From Branchiostoma floridae (taxonomy: Eukaryota; Chordata; Leptocardii; Amphioxiformes; Branchiostomatidae): a DNA stretch of 64,000 nucleotides. The translations under genes and the position numbers were made by a program. Below, piece after piece: positions 54,046 through 64,000 of the stretch. Where the stretch lies: NCBI RefSeq assembly GCF_000003815.2, contig NC_049995.1, positions 3,421,930 to 3,485,929 on the forward strand, written 5' to 3'. Every line of letters starts with the position of its first letter. Positions within the stretch are counted from its first letter, which is position 1. The notes under the pieces are model-generated. The model worked only from the letters and a program-made list of their open reading frames with translations, ran no database searches and was not told where the DNA came from.

Positions 54046-54575
54046 TTGATTTGCACATGTGAAAATTCATCTTCGTACTCCAAGAGGGTTACAAAAACGA
54101 ATCGGGACTTGGAAATAGAAAGAGGTCGGTACCGTAATATACCAGCCAACCAGAGGCAATGCCCTTCGTGTAAAGATGGTGTTGAAGATGAGTATCATTT
54201 TCTAATGACATGCCCTACGTATAGCGTAGATAGACAAAAATTAATGGATATGATCACAAGTAAATCTAGCACACCTTTACCAAAGACAAACACATGTACT
54301 TTCAATCTACTTATGTCATGTCCAGACTACATATCGTCGTATTTAGGCCAATACATTTGTAATGCTCAAAAAAAGAGAGAATCTATTGTACAGTAACGGA
54401 CCAACTTGTTAAACTTGCATATTACACTATGTCAATACGCCATTTATGTTCACATTTCTATACTATATTTGTATGCAGTTTTAGAACTTAGACGAGTATC
54501 ATTGTATTAATTGACTTGTTACTGTTGCCTTACAATTGTACCATGTACAAATGTTGTGCAATAAAGTTCAATCAA
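54046..54575 (+). pseudogene. 5'-truncated LINE, ORF2 C-terminus plus 3' UTR (CR1/L2-like)
   Basis: The frame 54046-54396 reads IERGRYRNIPANQRQCPSCK, then GVEDEYHFLMTCPTYSVDRQ and KLMDMI. This is the CX2C...EDExHFLxxCPxY zinc-like cluster that closes CR1/L2-type ORF2. The ATG at 54046 is only where the open frame happens to begin. The 3' UTR runs to about 54575 and ends GTGCAATAAAGTTCAATCAA. The stop at 54394 looks natural. The catalytic part is missing, as is usual for truncated LINE copies. Confidence 0.8.
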
Positions 54576-56235
54576 AAGTCATATAGCATTCTGTCATGTA
54601 AGAAATGAGGAGGAATATTTGAGCAAAAACAGTCTTCGTAAAGGAAGATTAATTCATTTTCCTTAACATCTTTCTCGGGGGTTTCAAGGCTTAGTCGTGA
54701 TGTAAGTTTGTTATGATGGTACCAAAAAAATAAGAAGATATATCTGGGCAGATAATATTCTTCGCGAACCATACTTCATCAGCAGCCAAAATACTTTATT
54801 CTGCTTGCTGAGATTTTCTTTTCTTTTTTCGTTCTTTTGGTTGCTGAGATTTTCTTTTCTTCATGTCACCAGATTTTGAAGCTTGGGCTAAATATTCATT
54901 TCAGACTCCGTTTTCTAATATAGGAGATATTTTGGTGGATTATATTCCTTTTACGTATTTTATCGTAAGTTAGGTCTAATGGATTTGTTATGGTTTAAAG
55001 AAAGTCGATCTTTGTAAATAGACGCCATATTGACATAGTTAGATAAATGGGTGACACTTTCGTCGTTTTATCTGATAGGAAGACCTATTTTCGTATAAAA
55101 GCCGCTCGCTAGTGTTGCCAGTAATGACCAATGGGTATTGGGTAACTCATAGTCCCAGAGTAAAGGCTCATGTGGTGCATTTTTGAAATGGCACAAGTTA
55201 AAAGCAGTTAAATCAGGGAAAATGTTTTGTATGTATTTTACACAGTTATCTTCCCAAATAGACTTTGAATATCCGTGGAAAATTTAAAAACAACAGAAAA
55301 TTTTTGCGGTGTTATTTTTCCCATATACGGTTGTGCTCATTTAACGGTGGTTTTGCAATCACAACATTTTTCTTCTATCTCACGGCAACTTTGCAAACTC
55401 AAGCTTCAGGTAAAATGCCCATAATCAATAAAAATGAAAATGCGGTCTATAGATTGAATATTAATTTGAGTTAAGGTTTCATCGTTCCTTATGGTAAAAC
55501 TTGAATATCCATTTAAGACGTAATTGCTGAAATCAATATTCCAGTAAGCAATTTGAGGGTTGTAACTGTTTTTCTGTTCATAATAATCATTCTATTGAAT
55601 GCTGTATGCTTTTGCAATTCACAATCATTCAAAATAACCGTCACGGCTCTAGCATACTTTTGATTCGTATAACTCCCGGGGTCGTATCTACACATTAAAA
55701 CATCCTATTATATTAATTAGGGCCGCAGCATGTAAATTCTATGGATGACATGGTATGCAGATTCGAAATAAGACACAAGGGCGCTAGAAAGGAAGATGCC
55801 TTAAAATATGCCATATTTTTCAAATGAGACCATTAACGTTGGAACCAGAATAGAAGCACTGAAAAAATCATGTTAACATAAAACTTCATTTCCTGTATTC
55901 AAGTTGGTGTGTTACGACGAAGGGCGGTTATACCGGCTATATAGATACAGATACAAGTACAGACAGTGACACTTTGGTATTAGCCTATTATCACTTTCCA
56001 AGCACTCAAGGATACTACTCTAAAGTATATTCTTGTTTTATTTTTATAACTACTAGTATATGACTAGTTTCACCTGTACGATTTCACTCAGGGCTACCAT
56101 ACTACACTTTCACTCCTACAACTAGATACTCAAAGTTACCACACGACATATTTTCCCATTTTCAGCATTTCGTTGTTATGTTGACCATCTAAAGAGGAAA
56201 GCAAAACGTCTTGTTGTTTTCTTTAAGTGGACATT
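54576..56235. other. Mostly unannotated
   Basis: A short direct repeat (TTGCTGAGATTTTCTTTTCTT, two copies) occurs near 54805-54862. At 55912-55965 the sequence TTACGACGAAGGGCGGTTAT, then ACCGGCTATATAGATACAGA, matches the right flank of the MITE at 20094. No gene is supported. Confidence 0.5.
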
Positions 56236-56239
56236 CCAC

Positions 56240-56570
56240 TTGACGGCGCTCTCACGGCGCTCTTGGCGCTGCGATGGCAAATTTGCCTCATCGCCATGAG
56301 AGCGCCGCGACGCCAGAAAAAGCCGCTTTAATGAAATGTCTCCGGCGACCCCAGCGCGCTCTCAACGACGAAAAACTCAAATTTCAGCAACTTCAACGGG
56401 CGGTCAAAGATTCGAAAGATAACTTAACGGATTTCAGAGATAAAGAACGAAATTTCTTACGGCACTCCCACCGAGCTCTCGCCGCGCTCTTACCGCGCTC
56501 TCATGGTGACCTTGGCGATTCCACGGCGCTCTCACAGCGGTGGTCAAATTTGCCAACGCCGTGAGACTAA
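56240..56570. mobile_element. GAGAGCGC-rich element sharing its core with the Harbinger-like MITE
   Basis: The ends are packed with GGCGCTCTCACGGCGCTC-type words in both orientations (56245, 56295, 56475-56530), and CAAATTTGCC occurs near both ends. The centre, GATTCGAAAGATAACTTAAC then GGATTTCAGAGATAAAGAAC, is clearly the core of the MITE family at 27380. It reads as a related but distinct family. A 96-codon frame (56274-56564) runs through it without domains. Confidence 0.6.
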
Positions 56571-57203
56571 AATTTGATTTAAATCAGTGTCATCCACAGA
56601 ATTTACCTACTGTTGCCTAATGAGATTATCTGCCAGCAAACACCACCAACTGACAAAGCAGGTGCGTCCCCCTTTCTAGTTCGTTACGTAGTCATGGCAA
56701 CGCTGACGTCACGTCATACTAGCCACCTCGACTGAGATTCCTAGTAGCGCTTATAGATGATAAGGAGCAAGCCGTGCGGATGTCTTCAAGATATTTATAA
56801 GGTACCGTATGTTCTTAAGAATCTGTAGAAGGTGTTGATACTTAAAGCGTTTGGGATCGGACTTGCAAATGTTTATTTTACAAAATATTTATAAAAGAAG
56901 TGATGAAAGAAGTAACTGTGGTATGCCTGCGTCAAAAAGCGGGGGATGAAGAAAATGGATAATATGATATCTAAAATCATATCCTGTTTTTGGTTACCTT
57001 CTATTTTGCGTTTTTTTACCCGAATGTTTGACCTTCATTAATGTAGCAATAGGTATCAATTTATAGTGTCTAATTCATTGAAATGTTTTTTTTTTCATTA
57101 TACCTTAATTGGTTTGATTTAGCATGTTCTTTCTAATTGGAAACACAATACTCAATGGTGCAGTATTTACCGGGCATGTCGGGTTGTTGGAAACAAATAG
57201 TAA
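56571..57203. other. Unannotated non-coding stretch
   Basis: No gene or repeat seen. Confidence 0.5.
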
Positions 57204-57445
57204 AGGTGGTACCTCACTGCACTTGGGACACCGGTGCGGCACTGCGGGGTTCGAAAGATACTCAACGAATTTCAGAGGCAAAGAGCGAATTTTCTTACAT
57301 GTATGTGTATTTTGTTGTCTTTCACTTTTGTGTATTATGCAATATCTAAATTATGAGAAAAAACGGTGAAAGTAACACAGCAGTACCGCAGTGAACGAAC
57401 CCCGCAGTGCCGCACCATTGCCCCAAGTGCAGTGAGATACAACAT
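57204..57445. mobile_element. Harbinger-like MITE, copy 5, with TAA target duplication
   Basis: TAA at 57201-57203 and 57446-57448. Ends AGGTGGTACCTCACTGCACT and, inward from the right, ATGTTGTATCTCACTGCACT. The core ACGAATTTCAGAGGCAAAGA is conserved. 242 bp. Confidence 0.9.
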
Positions 57446-57698
57446 TAAGAATTGGCCAAATAGACAGTCTGGTTTGCTAGAAGATTAAGCCGGCGCGGTG
57501 TCCGTCTTGTAAACGGTCGATGCCGTATCATAATCGGGCATGTCGCCGACGATATGGTCGATACCATATCGTAACTTTTAAGGGAGCTGTCAAGAAGCAA
57601 AATAGTATTAAAAATACACATTTTTTACTTTAAAATGTACGAAAGTATTGTGATATATATGATAAAAATTATTTTAAACTAGAGTTCGGCGACCTCAT

Positions 57699-58754
57699 AC
57701 CTCCATGAAAATTTAGAGCTTTTGGAAATTTCATGCAATTGACTACTACATTAACATAATTTATGCATGGTGTTGTTCATCATTGACAGGCGAACACATG
57801 TCAATTATAAAATTCCCATTATTAATCATAAAGCGGTTTTGCAATCTTTACATAAATTATGCAAATAAGTTCCTCATTACCATATTTGGTATCTGCTTAC
57901 ATTCCACCTATCATAATTAACATGTGTTACATTTATTGAAGTCCAGTTATTGGAAACATGGAATTACACAATTTCCTCATTAATTATGCAAATTAAGTCC
58001 TCACTTGCATAACATGTATATCATTATGAACATCTTTGCCTAAGGTACCTGCATACCTAATACGATGCCAATCCGTCAATCCCTTCTGCAGTTATCCTCT
58101 TTGGAGTGTCTTGACAAAAACGCCCCTGCAGTTCCAAAATTACATGTTAGGGGGCTGAAACTTGCCCCACTATGTCATGACGATAAAAGCTATCTACCAC
58201 CCAAATGTCACGACCATATCACGTCCGGGACAAGAGATACATCGAAAAAACTGCTATGATAGAATATCCTCATTTATTATGCAAATGTACGCCTATTTTG
58301 CATAATAAGTATCTTATCTTGTACAACATTGTCTAAGGTACCTACATACCAAAAATCATGAAAATCCGTTGTTCCCTTCTTGAGTTATCCTCGTCAGAAG
58401 TTTTTGACAAAAATGCCCCTGCTTTCCCAAAACTAGCCGCTAGGGGGCCCAAACTTATGTCACTTCTTCCTGAGCACAAGAGCTATCTTACACATTAAAA
58501 TCGTGACCATAGCATGTTCAGAACACCGAGATAGCAAAACCGGAAGTTGCGCTGCAGTACCATGGGAAGTCGCTAGGGGGTCCAAAATCTAATCATTTCC
58601 AGCTTTCATCACACACTAACAACACACCGAGTATGAAACCAATTCACCCAGCCGTTCTTGAGTTATGTTGTTTACACACAGACACACACACAGTCACACA
58701 CACAGACAGACAAACGCGGGGTAAAATATAACCTCCATGACATTTCATGGAGGT
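57699..58754. mobile_element. ~1.06-kb element with ACCTCCATGAAA ends
   Basis: The left end ACCTCCATGAAAATTT (57699) and the right end, read inward, ACCTCCATGAAATGTC (58754) are short inverted repeats. Inside, TCCTCATTWATTATGCAAAT occurs about three times (57870, 57975, 58270). The block GGTACCTRCATACC...AATCCGT...GAGTTATCCTC occurs twice (58045, 58340). A GT-rich tail (ACACACAGACAG) lies near 58675-58715. No coding frame. The right 220 bp matches, in reverse, the repeat at 18951. I cannot name the superfamily. Confidence 0.6.
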
Positions 58755-58763
58755 AAAAAGATT

Positions 58764-58798
58764 GTGACCACCTCGGATTTGAACCCGGTTCAAAATGC
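58764..58798 (-). other. tRNA 3'-half-like sequence
   Basis: The minus strand reads GAACCGGGTTCAAATCCGAG then GTGGTCACAATC, containing a B-box-like GGTTCAAATCC but no matching A box within the expected distance. It may be a SINE or tRNA remnant. Confidence 0.3.
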
Positions 58799-58799
58799 A

Positions 58800-60555
58800 T
58801 AAAATTCACCCACATTTCTTGCTGCTAAAGTAGGATTTCTAGTTTTTCTATCTCTTGTTCTGGACATGATACGCAAAATATTTGTTTGCTTGATAGCTCT
58901 AGTGGTCGGAAAGGAAAGACAGAATTTTGTGCCTCCTTGCAGCTTCATTGAAAATACAGGGGGCGTTTTAGGCACAGACCTTTGTAACAGTGTACACCAC
59001 TAAGTGATGTATAAAGAAATGTTGGTGATTTTTGGAGTGTTCGTAGCTTTGGTGATCTCCAACGCAATGTCCTATTGGGTCATAGAACTCTGATATTTAC
59101 AGTAGAATGACTGGATTAATCGAGAAGATAATTTTTGCGTTAGTGTAAATCTAGGGAAAGTTATATTTGATACTATCATCCTTGATTCAATAGAGTTCAG
59201 GGCTACTTTCCTAAGATGTTTGCGCTGTCTTTCGGGTGTACTTGATTTGATTAATTAGTCACATTGGCGGCGAGATTTTAGCTTCGGGTGCATTTGTTGA
59301 TCGGCAGAGGTTCGATAGTCATTTGAGTGTATTTTTCGCCTGAAAGTCTATTGGGTTTCAGGGGCTTAGAAACATTGGCACATTTCTAAAATATCGCGCA
59401 ATTGTGGAAAGAACAGGATGCATTAGTACCGAAAATGTCACTTGGAGCTTGTAAACTCGTCGGCCGATTGATTTTTCTGTTGTGTGACGACCCAGATGTT
59501 GATGTTACCACGTGTTCGTACTTGTATTGCCACGTGTCACGTTAGGAATCGGGTCAGTCACCTTGAGGATAACCATAATCACATGCTTGAATCTGATAAG
59601 CCACATGCTTGTAGTATCGGGTGTAACGTCTGGACTCACATTGATTTTGCTGTAGATTTATGTTTTAATAGAGGAAAGATACAACGTGGACTATTATATA
59701 CGTTTCATAATATCGATATTTGTACATGTCCTTTTTCGTCGGCAGGCATGGCAATGAAAAGAGTTGAGACAGCGTACCTGTAATATACAGCTATGTTAGC
59801 CAATAGAATTTATAGTGGCACCATCAAAATCTATGTTGAAAGTGTAGTACAATGTAATTGATGTTTCTCGGTATATACACAAAGATTAAGACTGTTAATT
59901 TCTTAATTGCGCTGTGAATGTCATGGACGTCTGTGTTGATATTATGAAACGATTTTGTAGAGATTGCAAACCCTTTTTCTGGAAACAAAGTATAGCGCTT
60001 ATGAGCCAACAAGCTTTTGATCAATCCCCTGATCCACTTAAGTTAAAATCAAAATTAAAGGAGTTCGTTTACTGTGCTAAAAGCATAAACACTCCTATCG
60101 ACTACTGCCAGTCGCTTTGTCGGCATATAAGCTTTTTAGTGACTTGTTTTTTTATACACGAGTGTGCTGCATGAAGGGCCAAAGCACCGGTAAAAAATCA
60201 TTTTCATTGGCGTTGGGCTTAGATTTAAATTTAACGGTTTTACAAGCTGGAAAAACAGTTACGAAGAAGTATAGAGACATTTCTAACCCCAAATCTTTTT
60301 ATGTCTTTTTTTGACTGATATTTTACCGTAAATCATAGGCTCCGAATTCCCCAAAATCAGCCCGACTATTTTATGATGACAGACTATTCAATTCAACCGC
60401 AAAATGAATGGTCTAAAGTAGGGTTATTTTACGACACTTCTCAACACTTCTTATCATTTTACGACTCCTCGAGATGTAACACTTTACGACAGTTTGAGCC
60501 ACCAAGCCGCTTATTATTGGCGAAAATGTATTTGTATGTAGTGTTGCTGGTTCAA
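58800..60555. other. Unannotated non-coding stretch
   Basis: Several moderate plus-strand frames (59484-59783, 99 codons; 59914-60174, 86 codons; 60117-60314; 60373-60612) occur close together but overlap in different frames and show no motif I know. A decayed transposon ORF is possible. I cannot support a gene. Confidence 0.4.
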
Positions 60556-60559
60556 AATT

Positions 60560-61017
60560 TATGGAAACATGTAAGTAGATATATCAAGATGCAAAATGAA
60601 ACTTGTTTATGAACCCAAGCAAACGTTTGATAACGAAAAGCAATTACAATGCCTGTAATGAGAAGCCGGAAGCGAGATAAAATTCTAAAAAGAGATGACA
60701 AAGCTTGATAATTCCAATTTACAATCTTTGATAGATGTCCCCGACAAGTAAACGATTTCTTCATGTGGTGCCGGCCTTGGTATTTCCACGCAGTTCTCAT
60801 TGATTCTAGATAACGTGCGGTGTAACGTGACCAAAGCTTGTGCCTGAATATTCAGATTTTTCTATTTTGTAAACTTCTAAATCGCGTATGACGCGGTTCC
60901 AAAGGAAGTCATTTTTGCCGGGTTGCCTATCTTCCAAAACCTTAACGAGGTACATTGTTGTCACTCAGTATACTAGTATTAATATCTATTTATTTTAGAT
61001 TTTACTTCGAAATGCAA
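60560..61017 (-). repeat. Duplicated segment, copy B (uninterrupted)
   Basis: The reverse complement of this segment aligns with 45067-45255 plus 46763-47035. It preserves the pre-insertion site (minus reading CTTTGGTCACGTTACACC) for the hAT-like insertion in copy A. The minus-strand frame 60552-60800 overlaps it and shares the HKQVSF...YLLTCF peptide with copy A. No function known. Confidence 0.85.
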
Positions 61018-61078
61018 CAAATAGGACATTAAAATTTCTAACGTCAGCGGTCCTGTTTTACGTATATGACAATTGTAG

Positions 61079-61256
61079 TCTCTCGCACTCTTTTATTCTC
61101 TCTCTTTCTCTCTCTCGCACTCTTTTATTCTCTCTCTTTCTCTCTCTCGCACTCTTTTATTCTCTCTCTTTCTTTCTCTCTCTCTATCTCACTCACTCAC
61201 TCACTCACTCACTCTGTCCGTCTGTCTGTCTGTCTGCCTCTCTCTCTTTCTCTTTT

Positions 61257-61294
<38 letters not shown>

Positions 61295-61312
61295 TGTCTC
61301 TCTCTCTTTACT
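61079..61312 (+). repeat. CT-rich compound microsatellite with three 32-bp units
   Basis: GCACTCTTTTATTCTCTCTC repeats at 61085, 61117 and 61149. Then come (ACTC)n, (GTCT)n and (TC)n tracts. The long Ser/Leu-rich frame through it (61066-61326) is an artefact of composition. Confidence 0.95.
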
Positions 61313-61477
61313 CAGGCATACAATAACATACGTTTTGCACCTTTTTCAGGCCTACAGGAAAAGAATAACAAACAGCAGAGCATCAGAGGCTTGTTGTTTA
61401 CAACTATACCATGACTGTTTCAACAGAATGGAGGCAGTTCCGTCCACTCGTCAGCAATCCTGACCGAGACGATTTTC

Positions 61478-61630
61478 ATTGGCAGTCTGTCGTCCAATCA
61501 GCTGGAGACTGGCTTTCGTCCAATCACCTGGACTATCTCTGAAATAAATAGAACTGACGGAAACTCGCTAGCCAATCAACTGCTAGTTTACGGCATCAGG
61601 ATCAATTGTGACGACCTTTTGCCCAATCAA
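61478..61630 (+). promoter_or_regulatory. CCAAT-box cluster, probable promoter of the downstream gene
   Basis: Four forward CCAAT boxes lie at 61494, 61520, 61572 and 61623, and one reverse ATTGG at 61478. All have NF-Y-like flanks (for example TCCAATCAGC, GCCAATCAAC). Forward spacings are 26, 52 and 51 bp. An AAATAAATA sequence at 61542 could act as a weak TATA box. The cluster lies 350-500 bp upstream of the proposed start codon. Part of it (CGTCCAATCASCTGGA) is a small direct duplication. Confidence 0.55.
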
Positions 61631-61982
61631 ATTGCAGGTCTCATTCTTAACGCGGACATCTTCCCTGCGTTGGAAAAATACTTTTTTTGGTCATAATCAG
61701 CGTAAATTTCCACAGAAAAGGACGAATACACTGTTGACATCCCCGACTTTAATGGTTTGGTGCCAAAAATAGTAGCAAAATTTACAAATATCTTTAGAAG
61801 ATGAAATTCTATATTTCTCAAGATGCCATGAAATACTTTGAGATATAGCTTTGAAAGGTATAGATAAATTCCGAAAATGGTCGAATTTGGTCCTCCCTTT
61901 GCGTCAAGCGAAAGGGAGTAAATGCATAGACATTAATTATCTAAAAAGGAAGAGGAATAATTGTGCCAACTTTGCGACCACC

Positions 61983-62511
61983 ATGTTCTCTCCAAGGCTA
62001 CCTCCACTAACAAGGCTACGTCATCATTCAGTAGATAGTGACGAGTACGAAACAATTACTCGTTTCACCAGGAAGGATCCCAGACTTCCGAGAGGGCCCA
62101 TCAAGCTACCTCCACTAAAACCCGACAAAGTCAGCCGCCGAGACAGGTCGGAGTCTCCGAGACGAACGATAAGTAGTAGAAGCCCGTTGAAAACGAGGCT
62201 GACCTTCAACGAAAACGAGACCAAGTTGGTCGTGCGTCAGAGGGAAGACAAAGATGGCGGCGGCAAGGGTAGACGCGCGAGGGATGACGGTCATTCGAAC
62301 GCCATTATGGAACAGCTGGACTACAGACCGAGGGTCAACTCTACAGGACATAGCCCCTGTAAGCGCCAATCCAGGAGGACATCGGTCAAAAAGTCGGACA
62401 GAAGAGTTGCACCTTGTTCCCAGGAAAATGCTCGTTCCCAGGACAATCATCCTTCCCATGATGCCTTATCCGACCAAGAAGTGGAAAATCATGAAGGGAA
62501 CGGAGAACCAG
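61983..62511 (+). CDS. First coding exon of an unrecognised host gene
   Basis: Proposed start ATG at 61983 in GACCACCATGT, a good Kozak context. The frame stays open upstream to an ATG at 61851, but those 44 residues look like untranslated sequence. The exon encodes 176 codons plus one base. The protein opens MFSPRLPPLTRLRHHSVDSD and is rich in Arg, Ser, Pro and Asp (for example RRDRSESPRRTISSRSPL and CKRQSRRTSVKKSDRR), with no membrane segment or fold visible. It is probably a disordered, basic N-terminal region with phosphorylation-type sites. The exon ends at CCAG|GTAGAA (phase 1). Without splicing, the frame would run to 62606 into hydrophobic residues that look intronic. Confidence 0.6.
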
Positions 62512-63924
62512 GTAGAAAAATAAGTATCCAGTTAACTCTTAAGAATCAAGATGATTATCAAATCCGTTTTTTGGTGGTTCTGATGATCCTTATTGCAATT
62601 CCATAAAAGTTAAAAACTTAAAATGGCCGAATATGAGCATGATAGAACAAAAAAGAAGGGAACACAAAAATTGCCTTAAAACACTTATCTGAAGTCAGTC
62701 TTGATATCAGTTATTAGTTTCTTTTCTTGAAGAACACGTTACTCTATACTAAATTTAGAACACCTCGAGCAATAACTAGGTCCAAGACGGAAGTAGCTAA
62801 ACGGAAATAACTTCTTGAAGGTTTTGAAGTATTTAGGTCAGGAAGTGTTGAATACCATCTTCAAAGATAGCAAGGCTAAGTATAGAATGCAGCCTACATG
62901 TAGATGCTAATGATAGACGTAGCATAGATTTAAAGAGGATTCACAAGACTCCTTAAGGGCAACTCACGTTAATGTTGGCGGCAAACATTTAATGCTAACG
63001 ACTTGTAACATTTCGTTTCTGAAATATGATATTCCTAGCTCAGCTTAAAAGGCATAAAAGTATAAGTCGAAAACAACCAATCAGTAAAGACAAAGGTATA
63101 GAAAAGAGATCTAATGTTGTAGAATGAATAGTTTTCTGTAAAATTGAACGGCCCCCTGAAATATATAAAATACAGTTTACTATTCTGTTCATATCGCTTC
63201 ACAATATCTATGTTCTAACGTTGTAGAATGCTAATCAGTTTATGACAATTTCCCCAAAGTGATTGTAAGAAAAATAGTCATCACATCAAGAATCGAATTG
63301 CTCACGGCATAATTTATACATAAGTTAAGTACGAATGACAGCATTGCTAAGTGCCACGCCATTTTCTGCGTTTTTTTTCTTCTATTCTTGCAATGGTAAA
63401 TGGCGCCAATGCCGTCAAATATAATTGGGAACACTGTACAAGGTTGCACAGGGCCCAAATAGATTGGGCCATCCTTTTTCGTCATTGTGTTCCGAGTTGA
63501 TCAAAACGCTGTTAAAAGTAGTTGACAGAAATTGATAGCTATCATCTCCATAAAAAATGGAGACATAGTTTTGGGTGTGTTTGTTTTTCTGTTCTTATTT
63601 TTTAAGTCAGCATAACTCAAGAACCTCTGAATTGATTGCCATGATATTTAGTATGTGGGTAGGTGTTGGGAAAACAAAAGTCAATCATAATTTTGGGCCA
63701 CCTGGTATGTGACCCTGGTACTGCAGCAGAAATTCCGTTCTTTGTCTCTTTTGACCTGAACATGCTATGGTCTTGACTTTTTGGTGACAGATAACTTGTA
63801 ACGTAAGGAATACGTGGTGTATGCTTGGGTCCCTTAACGGGTTGGTCTAGAACTGCAGGGGTGTTTTTGTCAAAATATGCTAAGTAGGATAACTAAACAA
63901 GGTAACGACAATTTTTTCTCCTAG
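62512..63924 (+). other. Intron 1 of the host gene
   Basis: GT at 62512-62513 and AG at 63923-63924, with a pyrimidine-rich ATTTTTTCTCCTAG acceptor. Length 1413 bp. The 3' part holds a dispersed-repeat fragment (63545-63735) of the family at 18951. No other gene seen. Confidence 0.6.
63545..63735 (+). repeat. Dispersed repeat fragment in the intron
   Basis: ATGGAGACATAGTTTTGGGT, CATAACTCAAGAACCTCTGA, ATTGATTGCCATGATATTTA and GGGCCACCTGG...GGTACTGCAGCAGA follow the same order as at 18970-19170. Confidence 0.6.
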
Positions 63925-64000
63925 GACTGTACATGCCTCGAGCCAACAAGTATTTCCGCCTGCAGCGCCTCAGGAAGAGCCTCAACAACATCGAAGACCG
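63925..64000 (+). CDS. Second coding exon, runs off the window
   Basis: Begins after the acceptor at 63924. With the single base left over from exon 1 the first codon becomes Gly, and the frame continues LYMPRANKYFRLQRLRKSLN then NIEDR to the window end without a stop. The phase match with exon 1 supports the join. The peptide is basic and amphipathic, and could be the start of a folded domain or helix. I do not recognise the family. Confidence 0.6.

Noticed and set aside
59484-60314. A run of three plus-strand ORFs that might be exons
   Set aside because: Frames overlap, no convincing splice sites join them, and no domain is recognisable. They are noted only as unannotated sequence.
61066-61326. 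86-codon Ser/Leu-rich ORF resembling a membrane protein
   Set aside because: It is the translation of a CT-rich microsatellite.

Overview
This window looks like a stretch of a large, repeat-rich invertebrate chromosome. My best guess is a lancelet (Branchiostoma). The guess rests on several repeat families I associate with that genus: a Harbinger-like MITE with a 'GGTGCGGCACTGCGGG' terminus, a tRNA-derived SINE ending in (AAAT)n, and an L1/Tx1-type LINE. It is an inference from recognition, not a search. The sequence is an assembly with two N gaps (2661-2762 and 37957-38056). Nothing is prokaryotic: there are no operons, and most long ORFs are transposon remnants or shadows of tandem repeats.

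Layout. 1-5.1 kb: unannotated DNA, a duplicated segment, a 162-bp tandem array, a hAT-like MITE and a cluster of five stem-loops. 5.2-11.9 kb: an almost full-length LINE on the minus strand. Its ORF1 is intact, with three CCHC knuckles plus further zinc-binding clusters. Its ORF2 is broken by a one-base frameshift and by a 1.1-kb DNA transposon inserted inside the reverse transcriptase. 12-22 kb: several non-autonomous DNA transposons whose ends and target duplications can be read directly (hAT-like, piggyBac-like, a MITE inside a MITE, a foldback element) and SINE pieces. 22.4-26.7 kb: a roughly 200-bp satellite with a four-monomer higher-order repeat. 27-34 kb: MITEs, a full SINE and two LINE 3' fragments. 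35-37 kb: a 130-bp tandem array interrupted by a tiny Penelope-like element that carries a hammerhead-ribozyme-like motif. 38.7-41.4 kb: more tandem arrays, one holding a 166-bp MITE built of four 21-bp hairpins at exactly 41-bp spacing. 42-58 kb: five copies in all (with the one at 27.4 kb) of a Harbinger-like MITE, a minus-strand SINE, a nested insertion stack at 45-47 kb inside a segment that is duplicated in inverted orientation at 60.6-61.0 kb, a duplicated 620-bp block, and a LINE 3' end.

The only convincing host gene lies at the right edge. A CCAAT-box cluster (61.48-61.63 kb) precedes a first coding exon (61983-62511). The exon has a good Kozak context and a phase-1 donor. A phase-compatible second exon (63925-64000) runs off the window. 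The product begins with a basic, serine/arginine-rich, probably disordered region that I do not recognise.

The window is therefore best read as a record of transposition. Insertion order can be worked out in several places because the interrupted sequence (a LINE frame, a tandem unit, a duplicate copy) shows what was there before.
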